Assembly: GCA_913061235.1 (NCBI GenBank)
Contig: CAJXTB010000002.1
Location: forward strand, 186,001 to 250,000
DNA length: 64,000 nt
DNA from: an uncultured Pseudomonadota bacterium
Lineage (GTDB): Bacteria > Myxococcota_A > UBA796 > GCA-2862545
Reading direction: 5' to 3'
The notes beneath the pieces were generated by a model. That model was not told the DNA's origin and searched no databases. It saw nothing but the letters and a program-made list of their open reading frames with translations. This document shows positions 45,803 to 53,561 of the stretch, in pieces. The translations under genes and the position numbers were made by a program. Each line of letters begins with the position of its first letter. Position 1 is the first letter of the stretch.

Positions 45803-47391
45803 CAGATGGCCTTGGTCTGGAGCATGTGTAGAGCGGCCAAAGCCCCGGGGGCTGCCATGACGCCACCACCCGGATGGGCGCCACTGCCGCACAACCACAG
45901 ATTCTTCACGGGGGTGGCATAGCGCGCAAAACCGGCGGTTGGGCGCTGGAACAGCAGCTGGTCCAAAGACAGCTCGCCGTGAAAGATGTTGCCTTCGGTG
46001 AGGCCGAACTCCTGCTCCAAGTCCCACGGCGTGAGCACTTGGCGGTGGAGGATTCTGTCCTTGATGTCTGGCATGTACTCGGCCAGCGTATCCACAACAT
46101 CGTCTCCCAAGTGGTCCCGGTGGTCAGGCCACGTGTCCGCGCCGCCCTGACGGTCGTAAGGAGCGTACTGAACGAAGCACGACAGAACGTGCTTGCCCTC
46201 TGGGGCCATGGACCGGTCAAACAGGGTAGGGAAGACGGCGTTGATGTACGGGCGGGTGCTGTGCTCGCCGTATTTGGCTTGGTCGTACGCCCGCTCTAGG
46301 TAGTCGGTGGACGGGCAGATAGCGACGTCTCCGCGTACGTGTGGACCGTCTCCGGGTCGGCTGGAGAACTCTGGAAACCCGTCTAGGCTCAGGTTCACTT
46401 TGGCCGAGCTACCGCGCAGTTTGTAGCGCTTCATACTGGTGACAAAGTCATCCGGCAGGTGGTCTTCACCCACCATTCCTAAGAACGTCAGCCGTGGCTC
46501 ACACCCGCTGACGACGGTCTTTGCGTGCAGCTCGTCGCCGTTGTCCAGCACGACTCCGGTGGCCCGGCCATTCTTCACAACGATGTGCTGAACGCCGGCG
46601 TTCACTCGAATCTCGGCGCCAAAGCTGCGTGCGGCGCTCGCAATCGCCTCGCTAACAGCGCCGTTGCCGCCTTTTGCGAATCCCCAGGCCCTCGACGCGC
46701 CGTCGATTTCACCCATGTAGTGGTGGAGCAAGACGTAGGCCGTCCCTGGTGATTTCACGCCAAGGAAGGTCCCAATGATGCCCGAGCAAGCCATAGGGGC
46801 GATGAGCTCGTCGCTCTCGAACCACTCGCGTAGGAAGTCCACTGCGCTCATGGTGGTCAGCTTGAGCTGGATTTCGGCGAGGTTGTTGCCAAGCCCACGA
46901 AGCTCTTTGCCGAGACCGAGCATCTGCATCAGGTCCTTTGGACGCAGTGAGGTCGGGTCGGGTGCGGGCTGGTCAATGACGGCTTTTGCGAAGCGTGCCA
47001 GCTGACCCATCGCTCGACCAAACTCCGGATAGCGGTCGGCATCGGTCGGGCTGAACGCGGCAATCTCTTCCCGTGTTCGCGCAGCATCCGGCCAGCGACA
47101 GAGACTTCTGCCGTCTGGGTAGGGAGTAAACGACGCCTCCAACGGAGTGATCTGCAGACCGTGTTTCGCCAAGTCGAGGTCTCGGATAATCCAGGGTCTA
47201 AGTAGGCTCACGACGTAGCTGCACACGGTGTAGGTGAAGCCTGGGTAGATCTCCTCGGAGACCGCAGCCCCCCCCAAGACATGACGCTTCTCTAATACCA
47301 GCACCTTGCGACCGGCCTTTGCTAGGTACGCGGCACAGGTCAGGCCGTTGTGGCCTCCACCCACAATGATGGCGTCGTAGACCGTGCTCAT
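45802..47391 (-). CDS. FAD-dependent oxidoreductase, PYROXD2-like (copy 1)
   Basis: 529 residues; ATG overlapping the GcvT-like stop (ATGA). FAD-binding [35 protein letters not shown] is typical, and the C-terminus has [21 protein letters not shown], the PYROXD2 signature. WEF-type residues [15 protein letters not shown] are also family-like. The mammalian homologue is a mitochondrial protein of unclear activity. Upstream and overlapping is a folate-type GcvT-like protein, downstream its own paralogue, so the three may act in one oxidative pathway. Confidence 0.92.
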   Translation of the reverse strand: MSTVYDAIIVGGGHNGLTCAAYLAKAGRKVLVLEKRHVLGGAAVSEEIYPGFTYTVCSYVVSLLRPWIIRDLDLAKHGLQITPLEASFTPYPDGRSLCRWPDAARTREEIAAFSPTDADRYPEFGRAMGQLARFAKAVIDQPAPDPTSLRPKDLMQMLGLGKELRGLGNNLAEIQLKLTTMSAVDFLREWFESDELIAPMACSGIIGTFLGVKSPGTAYVLLHHYMGEIDGASRAWGFAKGGNGAVSEAIASAARSFGAEIRVNAGVQHIVVKNGRATGVVLDNGDELHAKTVVSGCEPRLTFLGMVGEDHLPDDFVTSMKRYKLRGSSAKVNLSLDGFPEFSSRPGDGPHVRGDVAICPSTDYLERAYDQAKYGEHSTRPYINAVFPTLFDRSMAPEGKHVLSCFVQYAPYDRQGGADTWPDHRDHLGDDVVDTLAEYMPDIKDRILHRQVLTPWDLEQEFGLTEGNIFHGELSLDQLLFQRPTAGFARYATPVKNLWLCGSGAHPGGGVMAAPGALAALHMLQTKAI

Positions 47392-48611
47392 GCTTTTTCC
47401 CGTGATTTGGAGACGACACTACGCTTGCGTTCCGGGTCGAAGAACGGGGTCTCGACTACACGTGCGGTCACATGTCGCCGTCGAAACTCGGGGGTGTGCT
47501 CGACGCGCAGCTTCGCTCCCATCACACTGTGTGAACTGAACACCTGACCGAGGGCCAGATAGCGCTTGAGCAGGGGGGACCAGACGCTGCTGGTGACCTG
47601 CCCGACTTGGTTGTGACCAGCGGCGTCATAGATGGGCACCGCACTGCGACAGGCGACTGGAGCGAGGTGAGGAGGCAACCCCTCGGCTGTGTACAGCGCC
47701 TCAATCTCAGCCCAGTCGAGCTCAAGACCCACGATTGCCCAGGCCGGACCGCGCTTGACCTCTTGTGCAATGGCGTCCTGGCCGATGAACGGGTCTCGGT
47801 CCAAGTCAACCGTCCAACCCAGGCCTGCCTCGTGCGGGGTGGAGCGCTGATGGTCGGTGATGCAGTGTCGAGCGCTTAGGTAGTCGACGCCTTGAAGTAC
47901 GAATCCGGCCTCGATTCGGACAACGTCTAGGGCATCGAGTCCGACCGGCTCAAGGCCGAGAGGCGTGCCCTCCTCGACGATGGCGTCCCAGACTTGGATG
48001 GCATGTTCGGGCGCCATCCACAGCTCGTAGCCGAGGTCGCCGGTGTACCCGGTCCGGCTGATTGTGATGGGGATGTCGCCCACGAACGTTGTCTGTCGAA
48101 TGCGGAAGAACCGCATTTTGTCGAGGTTCCACGCCACAAGAGGGCGCAAGATTCGTCTTGCCAGGGGCCCCTGGACGGCCAACGCGCACAGCCGTTCCGT
48201 CATGTCTTCAATACGCACGTTGAACCCACGACTATGGGCGTGCCACCAGTGCATCCATGGCTCAGAGGTGGTGAAGCGAAAGTGAAGGGGACCTAGTCGG
48301 CTAATCGTGCCGTCGTCTAGGCATTGGCCGTCCGAGTTGGCCATCGCTGAATAGCGCACGGCGCCAGTCTTCATGGCGCCTACGTCGCGGCACCACAGGC
48401 GTGATGCGAACACCGCGGCATCAGGACCGTGAATGTCGTACTTGTACAGCGGGCTGACGTCGAGCAGCCCTGCAGTGTGGCGAAGGGCCGTGTACTCCCG
48501 CTCGGAGTGGGTGTCGTAGGCGCGAACTGCGACTTTACCTGCCCACTCTTTGAAAGCGTAGGAGGTGCACAACGGGTGAGTACGAGCTGAGAATGGTGTA
48601 GGAGACGGCAT
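47388..48611 (-). CDS. GcvT-like aminomethyltransferase family protein
   Basis: 407 residues from ATG 48611; a TTG directly after the upstream stop (48653) would add 14 residues. The N-terminal half has HTAGLLDVSPLYKYDIHGPDA and RYSAMANSDGQCLDDGTISRL, and later ISRTGYTGDLGYELWM, the signature of GcvT/DmdA/YgfZ folate-binding proteins. C-terminal GQVTSSVWSPLLKRYLALGQV is the T-protein barrel. These enzymes move one-carbon groups from amines or sulfonium compounds to tetrahydrofolate. Glycine cleavage proper is unlikely, since gcvH/gcvP are absent. Overlaps the flavoprotein gene, which may feed it substrate. Confidence 0.85.
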   Translation of the reverse strand: MPSPTPFSARTHPLCTSYAFKEWAGKVAVRAYDTHSEREYTALRHTAGLLDVSPLYKYDIHGPDAAVFASRLWCRDVGAMKTGAVRYSAMANSDGQCLDDGTISRLGPLHFRFTTSEPWMHWWHAHSRGFNVRIEDMTERLCALAVQGPLARRILRPLVAWNLDKMRFFRIRQTTFVGDIPITISRTGYTGDLGYELWMAPEHAIQVWDAIVEEGTPLGLEPVGLDALDVVRIEAGFVLQGVDYLSARHCITDHQRSTPHEAGLGWTVDLDRDPFIGQDAIAQEVKRGPAWAIVGLELDWAEIEALYTAEGLPPHLAPVACRSAVPIYDAAGHNQVGQVTSSVWSPLLKRYLALGQVFSSHSVMGAKLRVEHTPEFRRRHVTARVVETPFFDPERKRSVVSKSREKA

Positions 48612-48653
48612 TGCCGGCCAACTTAACGCGCGGTCAGTCAGCTTGTCGCTCAA

Positions 48654-49676
48654 CTACTCAGGCTGAGCGAACTCGTACCGTCTCGCTGTGTGTCCGGTTG
48701 CCACAATGACCGCATTGTTGTGTGCGACGAGGTGGATGGGGTCTAGATCTCCCGGAACGGCCTGACTCCACATTGGGACGTGCTGGTCGTCGAATGCTCG
48801 CACGGTGAGAGTGCCGTCTGCAGTCACGTCGCCAGAGACGAACCATGTGGTGCCGCCATTGGAGACGGCAACGTTGGAGCGGAACGGGGCTACGTCTTCG
48901 ACAGTCAATGTCCCGCGAGCTCCGCCACCATTGAGTGTGTACAGGTCCACTTTGGCGGCCTGTCCAGCGCGTTGGTGAGTGATGCCGATGCTTGCGCCGG
49001 TGAAGGCGGCGATGTCGTGGAACAACTCAACGCTGCGGATGGTGCCGGCAGAGGGCGGGCGGGTTCGGCTGACCACTGAGCCATCTCCAGCTCGAACGAC
49101 CAGGCCGATGCCGTCTGAATGGGCCAATGTAGGAGGGGTGGTGGGCAGGGGCAGCACGTAGTTGACGTCGCCCCCCCAGCGCTGGGCCCACAAGGCTTCG
49201 CCTGTCCGGCTGATGCAGTGAACCTCGTCGGACCCCTCGAGTGTCGCGATGGCCTCCTGATTGCCGTCACCGTCGACGTCCATCGCGAAGAGACGCTTAA
49301 TAGCGTGTCCCTCTACAACGTACTCTCCGGCCAACCCGCCGTCCGAGAGCAAGAAGCGCACCGAGCCCTGCGCGGCGAGAGCAGTCACTGGGGTAGTTCC
49401 GGCTCGTTGAAGCACTGCCACTGCAGATGGAGCGGGTGCCGGCCACGGGATGAGAGCGGACTCCGAGCCGAGTACGCGTTGCCCGCTTGTTCCAACAATA
49501 ATCACTGTGTCTTCCTGCACAATCAGACCAGCAATTGTACCAATAGCCGCTACATCGATGTCCTGGGCTTCTAGGTATCGAGGGCCTGTGGGACTAGTGG
49601 AGGTGGGGCTTTCAATGGTTGAACCGGAGCAACCGGCCAAGACGCAGCTAGCCAATAGGTGGGACAGGATTCGCAT
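48654..49676 (-). CDS. Beta-propeller-like lipoprotein
   Basis: 340 residues from ATG 49676, with GGAGG 10 bases upstream and a lipobox leader LLASCVLAGC; the longer frame has neither. The mature protein is strand-rich with a repeated pattern, e.g. LFAMDVDGDGNQEAIATLEGSD, a possible FG-GAP-like Ca loop, and LWAQRWGGDVNYVLPL. This resembles a PQQ/FG-GAP-type propeller. It is the first gene of the operon with the GcvT-like and two FAD genes; no link is evident from motifs. It may instead be independent, since the next gene follows directly. Confidence 0.7.
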   Translation of the reverse strand: MRILSHLLASCVLAGCSGSTIESPTSTSPTGPRYLEAQDIDVAAIGTIAGLIVQEDTVIIVGTSGQRVLGSESALIPWPAPAPSAVAVLQRAGTTPVTALAAQGSVRFLLSDGGLAGEYVVEGHAIKRLFAMDVDGDGNQEAIATLEGSDEVHCISRTGEALWAQRWGGDVNYVLPLPTTPPTLAHSDGIGLVVRAGDGSVVSRTRPPSAGTIRSVELFHDIAAFTGASIGITHQRAGQAAKVDLYTLNGGGARGTLTVEDVAPFRSNVAVSNGGTTWFVSGDVTADGTLTVRAFDDQHVPMWSQAVPGDLDPIHLVAHNNAVIVATGHTARRYEFAQPE

Positions 49677-49979
49677 GCGGCTTTGACCTCCGGTGAGAGG
49701 GCGACCTATCGTGTCCAATGGACACCGACGTGAGTGTTTTCCAGCAGACCTGAAGGCTGCGCAAAATTTTTTCTTATGTTTTCTACTGTTGATCACCTAG
49801 GTCGATGTCCATTTTAGTTGGCGTTTGTTCTTTGCTATCCGGAGTCGTTGCTGAGACTTGGTCGGCTGAAAGAGATTTTTCAGGCGAAAATTATTTTGCG
49901 CGGCTTCGAGAACGGTGTACTGTCTGGGCGTGGAAGGCAGTTCACAATCACCCCCTGCCCATTCCGACCGGAGCCGACA
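49677..49979. other. AT-rich pilin leader and divergent promoter region
   Basis: 303 bp without a supported gene, lying between the lipoprotein gene (minus) and the first pilin gene (plus). It is visibly more AT-rich than the rest of the window, e.g. runs of A and T around 49765-49780 and 49870-49895, as often seen at strong promoters in GC-rich genomes. No clean -35/-10 or sigma-54 box can be defended. A long antisense open frame (49797-50867) is a shadow of the pilins. Confidence 0.65.
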
Positions 49980-50153
49980 ATGCTTACCCAATTCATTCGT
50001 GACGAAGACGGAGCCACAGCCATTGAGTACGGCCTGATTGCCGCTCTTATCGCTGTCGTCATCATCGCTGGCCTGACCCTGCTCGGCACCAGCATCAACG
50101 ACAAGTTCGCAACGGTCGGTACTACGGTCCAAGCAGCCGGCGGCGGATCGTAA
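49980..50153 (+). CDS. flp: Flp-type pilin, copy 1
   Basis: 57 residues, shorter than most gene-calling limits. N-terminus MLTQFIRDEDG, then the Flp hydrophobic core ATAIEYGLIAALIAVVIIAG, then a short C-terminal part ending AAGGGS. The prepilin peptidase should cut after the Gly, before ATAIEYG. Flp pilins are exported and assembled by Tad/Cpa machinery for attachment; no tad genes are in this window. The protein is identical to copies 2 and 3, while the DNA differs at 16 codons from copy 2. The ribosome site is weaker here (GGAGCC near 49970) than in the other copies. Confidence 0.93.
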   Translation: MLTQFIRDEDGATAIEYGLIAALIAVVIIAGLTLLGTSINDKFATVGTTVQAAGGGS

Positions 50154-50235
50154 GCACGGCTGGGCAACGCCCACCACTGCTTCCTGTACTTCATTCAGTT
50201 CAATTTCTTTCGCATAATCCACAACGGAGTTTCCC

Positions 50236-50409
50236 ATGTTGACCCAATTTATTCGTGACGAAGACGGCGCCACCGCAATTGAGTACGGCCTGATCGCTGC
50301 TCTCATCGCAGTCGTGATCATCGCTGGCCTGACCCTGCTCGGCACCAGCATCAACGACAAGTTCGCTACGGTCGGTACCACCGTCCAAGCTGCTGGCGGC
50401 GGCTCGTAG
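50236..50409 (+). CDS. flp: Flp-type pilin, copy 2
   Basis: 57 residues, amino-acid identical to copies 1 and 3. Preceded by GGAGTTTCCC right before the ATG, so GGAG has a 6-base spacer. 82 bp after copy 1. Signal-type N-terminus, Flp core and GGGS end as in copy 1. It ends in TAG, the others in TAA. DNA differs from copy 3 at 10 codons, all synonymous. Likely a highly expressed structural subunit. Confidence 0.93.
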   Translation: MLTQFIRDEDGATAIEYGLIAALIAVVIIAGLTLLGTSINDKFATVGTTVQAAGGGS

Positions 50410-50519
50410 TCTGCGCGGGGCCATTGGGTCCCGCCACTCGCCGCACGCGTTGCGAGCGAGAACCCTGGTGCTCGGGCTGTGTCGGCCCACACCTCACTCT
50501 CATTTTTCTGGAGTTTCCC

Positions 50520-50693
50520 ATGTTGACCCAATTTATTCGTGACGAAGACGGCGCTACCGCAATTGAGTACGGCCTCATCGCTGCTCTCATCGCAGTTGTG
50601 ATCATCGCTGGCCTGACCTTGCTCGGTACCAGCATCAACGACAAGTTCGCTACTGTCGGAACCACCGTTCAGGCAGCTGGCGGCGGCTCGTAA
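50520..50693 (+). CDS. flp: Flp-type pilin, copy 3
   Basis: 57 residues, identical in protein to the other two. It shares the GGAGTTTCCC leader with copy 2. The 110-bp spacer from copy 2 has no gene. A hairpin with a T-rich tail follows (50730-50770) and closes the cluster. Together the copies would give one subunit type in large amount, or allow different expression of the same protein from each copy. Confidence 0.93.
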   Translation: MLTQFIRDEDGATAIEYGLIAALIAVVIIAGLTLLGTSINDKFATVGTTVQAAGGGS

Positions 50694-50729
50694 GCCCTTT
50701 CGGGAGCCGTCCGCGGCTCTCGTACATTG

Positions 50730-50770
50730 CGCCCGCCCACGAGATTGTCGTGGGGGGGCGTTTGTGTTTG
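50730..50770 (+). terminator. Terminator after pilin array
   Basis: CCCACGA pairs with TCGTGGG around GATTG, extended by GCCC/GGGC on the outside, followed by TTTGTGTTTG. It lies 37 bp past the last pilin stop and fits an intrinsic terminator. Confidence 0.7.
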
Positions 50771-50870
50771 TGGCACCTACCCAATGGGCGGGGTGGCTGT
50801 CTTTGATATCTCCTTGCGTCCGCATCAGCGCCCATGAGCGGCTAAGGGGACACGACCAGCGGGGCATCGT

Positions 50871-51857
50871 GTGAGCTATTGTTTTCGCGTTCAGGGCGTA
50901 CGTGCCCTCTCATATGAAGACGTAATTGGGGAGCACTCTCTCCATTGTGAGACACGTGCGGTCCTTTCTGGTGACTGGAAGACTGGTCATCAACACCGGC
51001 TCTTCGTGCGCGGCGTGTCGACCCGGAGTGTCGAGGTCATTCTAGAGGGCGGCGAGTTCACCACTCGATTGTTCTCGGGTGCCTGTCGTGAAGACTATTT
51101 GCTGGCTCTCGATCTGGCCGCAGCCGTCTCACGCATCAGCGGTCAATCCGTTGTGAGCGAAGAAGGTGTGTCATTTGTCCCCTCGGAACGCGGTCAACGG
51201 TACGGGCGTGGCTGGGTAGACGACCACATTCGGGCGATTGGTAAGGTCATCTTGCGTATGGCGAGCAGTCGCCGTCCCGAAGAACCTTTGGTCGTAGAAG
51301 GGCCCATTCGGGCATTCCACATTGGCCCCCATGCTGCCGAAGCCATCACCGCATCCGGACACTCCGACCTGGAGCGTGCTGAGCGCATGTTCGACATGAT
51401 GCGGGAGGTTCAGTACCCCAGCGCGCCCATGTTGGAGCCAAGGGCCACGGTGTTGCCAGACTCCGAACAGGTGGTCGCGGCTGCATTTATTGAGCCAGAG
51501 ACGGCCGTCGTTGTGCAACGAACCGATGTGCTGGCTTTTATGACGGATGTTCCCGCGCATGTGCCTTGGGTTCCGGCGATTGACCTGCTCGGACCTTACG
51601 TTCGCTTCTTAGATGAGTGGACTGTTGCGATCGCGCCGATACCTCGTGAGGCGTGGGCTGACCTAACGGCAGCTGCGTCTACAATGGAGGTTGCCCCTGC
51701 ATCAAATCCCGAAGAGTTGACCCAACACACATGGTGGTCCACTCAGGTGACAGATGCGCCAACCGAGGTCTTTCAGCGCCCTGTAGCCCGCCATGACGAT
51801 ACGCCCGACGAAGAGGGAGTACGACGATGGTGGGACGTGTGGCGCCAGAGAAGATGA
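50871..51857 (+). CDS. Cytoplasmic protein of unknown function
   Basis: 328 residues from GTG 50871. No signal peptide, TM helix or known motif. The sequence alternates strands and helices, with a polar C-terminal tail ending RRWWDVWRQRR. Segments such as GACREDYLLALDLAAAVSRISGQ and AFHIGPHAAEAITASGHSDLE are well-behaved and codon use fits the neighbours, so the gene is probably real. Its 3' end overlaps the rRNA methyltransferase start by 31 bp, hinting at coupling. I do not recognise the family. Confidence 0.7.
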   Translation: MSYCFRVQGVRALSYEDVIGEHSLHCETRAVLSGDWKTGHQHRLFVRGVSTRSVEVILEGGEFTTRLFSGACREDYLLALDLAAAVSRISGQSVVSEEGVSFVPSERGQRYGRGWVDDHIRAIGKVILRMASSRRPEEPLVVEGPIRAFHIGPHAAEAITASGHSDLERAERMFDMMREVQYPSAPMLEPRATVLPDSEQVVAAAFIEPETAVVVQRTDVLAFMTDVPAHVPWVPAIDLLGPYVRFLDEWTVAIAPIPREAWADLTAAASTMEVAPASNPEELTQHTWWSTQVTDAPTEVFQRPVARHDDTPDEEGVRRWWDVWRQRR

Positions 51858-53029
51858 CACTGACGATGGTCGCGACGTGTGCGCGTGGCTTGGAGTCTGT
51901 GCTGGCCGAGGAACTGGGTGAGCTCGGTGCCGAGGACATTCGAGAAGAGCGAGGAGCACTTCGCTTTCGTGGTTCGCACGAAGTGGCCTACCGGGTCTGC
52001 TTGCGTTCGCGTATCGCAAGTCGGGTACTGCTCCGGTTGGGGCGGTTTCCCGTCCCAGATGCCCGTGCGCTGTATGACGGAGTACACGGCGTAGATTGGT
52101 CAGAGCACCTCAACCCAAGCAAGACGCTGCGGGTAGATTTTGTGGGCATCAGTCCACAGATTCGAGACATGCGCTTTGGTGCCATGAAGACCAAGGACGC
52201 CATTGTTGACCGTATTCGGGACAAGTATGGGCAACGTCCGGACATCAACGTCCAGGACCCAGATGTGCGCATTCGAGTCCACCTGCGTGGTGGGTTCGGC
52301 ACAGTGCTGCTCGACCTGTCTGGCGCACCGCTCTTTCAGCGCGGTTGGCGGCAAGATGCAGGACCGGCACCCCTCAAGGAGACGCTGGCAGCGGGACTGC
52401 TTCGCATTGCTGGCTGGCCACAAATTGCAGCGAGCGGCGGAGCACTGATTGATCCCATGTGTGGTTCAGGAACGTTCCTCATTGAAGGTGCTGAGATGGC
52501 GCTCGGCCGTGCAGCCGGTCGTCGCCGTTCCTTTGGCTTTGAGCGCTGGATTGGCATGGACCAGGCGTCGTGGGAACGAGTCAAGAACGAGCCGGACGTG
52601 CCGCTGGCACACCAGCCGCAGCTGTTCGGGTCGGACATCAGTGAGGAGCAGTTGGTACGCACGCGGCATCACTGTGAGGTTGCAGACGTGAAGCGCTACA
52701 TCAAGCTCCGTCGTGCTGACTTCCAGGAACTCACGCCACCCGTCGACACCGGTATCATTGTGACGAATCCGCCCTATGGCGAACGTCTGAACGACCTAGA
52801 CGAAGCCGAGCAGACCATGAAGGCGCTAGGCGACACGCTGCGTACAAAGTGGCTCGGCTGGACCGCTTGGACATTTGCAGGGTCTGCGCGTCTCGCCAAG
52901 CGAATTGGCCTCAAGCCTAGCGAGAAGCACATCCTGTTCAACGGTGCCCTTGAGTGCCGCTTCTTCGCTGTGTCGATCCGCTCGGATGCGCCAATCGGCA
53001 AGCCGAGTTGGCGTCAGAAGGACGTCTAG
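51827..53029 (+). CDS. THUMP-domain rRNA (guanine-N2) methyltransferase, RlmL-like
   Basis: 400 residues; ATG 51827 has AGGGAG 7 bases upstream. The N-terminal 170 residues are a THUMP-type RNA-binding domain preceded by the family start MVATCARGLESVLAEELGEL. The catalytic domain has DPMCGSGTFLIEGAEMAL near 209 (SAM-binding motif I) and VTNPPYGERLNDL near 315 (NPPY catalytic motif). It resembles the N-terminal half of RlmL (m2G2445 of 23S rRNA) and YpsC/RlmL single-domain forms. It should modify large-subunit rRNA; the precise guanine cannot be named with certainty. Confidence 0.92.
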   Translation: MVGRVAPEKMTLTMVATCARGLESVLAEELGELGAEDIREERGALRFRGSHEVAYRVCLRSRIASRVLLRLGRFPVPDARALYDGVHGVDWSEHLNPSKTLRVDFVGISPQIRDMRFGAMKTKDAIVDRIRDKYGQRPDINVQDPDVRIRVHLRGGFGTVLLDLSGAPLFQRGWRQDAGPAPLKETLAAGLLRIAGWPQIAASGGALIDPMCGSGTFLIEGAEMALGRAAGRRRSFGFERWIGMDQASWERVKNEPDVPLAHQPQLFGSDISEEQLVRTRHHCEVADVKRYIKLRRADFQELTPPVDTGIIVTNPPYGERLNDLDEAEQTMKALGDTLRTKWLGWTAWTFAGSARLAKRIGLKPSEKHILFNGALECRFFAVSIRSDAPIGKPSWRQKDV

Positions 53030-53049
53030 CGGGAACCCTTCGGGCCTGA

Positions 53050-53427
53050 TTAGGCCTGTGGGGCTTGGGCTTCCATCTCGGCAATCTTGGTGCGCACGTC
53101 GTCCATGTTGACCTGACCGGCTCGGTTGAGCAGGTCCTTGAAGTCACCCGGGGGCAGAGCTCCCGGTTGGGCGAAGATAGGGATGCCCTCGCGGAAGATC
53201 ATGATGGTCGGGATGCTACGAATCTGAAGCATGCCAGCCAGTTGTTGCTGTGCCTGCGTGTCGATCTTGCCGAACACAATGCCCTCGTGCTCTTCAGAAG
53301 CCTGTTCAAACACCGGTGCGAAGTTCTTGCACGGACCGCACCAGCTGGCCCAGAAGTCGAGGACCACGAAGGGGCTGTTTTGAATTGTGCTCTCGTAGTT
53401 TTCGAGCGTGATTTCTTGTGTGGCCAT
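53050..53427 (-). CDS. trxA: Thioredoxin
   Basis: 125 residues from ATG 53427 (GGGAG upstream). The active site is WASWCGPCKNF with Cys 30 and Cys 33, followed by KIDTQAQQQLAGMLQIRSIPTIMIF, which carries the cis-Pro (IPT). No signal peptide, so cytoplasmic. It reduces protein disulfides with electrons from thioredoxin reductase. About 20 residues longer at the C-terminus than E. coli thioredoxin 1 (DVRTKIAEMEAQAPQA), probably a helix. Convergent with the rRNA methyltransferase gene. Confidence 0.94.
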   Translation of the reverse strand: MATQEITLENYESTIQNSPFVVLDFWASWCGPCKNFAPVFEQASEEHEGIVFGKIDTQAQQQLAGMLQIRSIPTIMIFREGIPIFAQPGALPPGDFKDLLNRAGQVNMDDVRTKIAEMEAQAPQA

Positions 53428-53561
53428 GAGGTCTCCCAGCGGACACCAGTTCAACTACCGGCATCGTCGCGCGTGGCGGAAGTACACACGCTGGCGCACT
53501 CCGCAACCACTTTACTGCTACGTCACTCTGTCCGAACGCGAAGTTCGGGACAGGCTGTGCC

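Larger units (their letters stand above)
50226..50693 (+). repeat. Tandem duplication of the pilin gene with its leader
   Basis: The segment GGAGTTTCCC plus the first 18 codons is almost identical in copies 2 and 3 (one synonymous change). The intergenic spacers outside it are unrelated. Copy 1 has the same coding length but a different leader, so copies 2 and 3 look like the most recent duplicates. Confidence 0.8.

Noticed and set aside
49818-49840. Sigma-54-like box (TTGGCG...TTTGCT) upstream of the first pilin
   Set aside because: The distance between the GG and GC elements is 12 bases, not the required 10.
49797-50867. A 356-codon minus-strand open frame across the pilin array
   Set aside because: It is the antisense of the three pilin genes and repeats with them; the plus frames encode perfect Flp proteins with ribosome sites.
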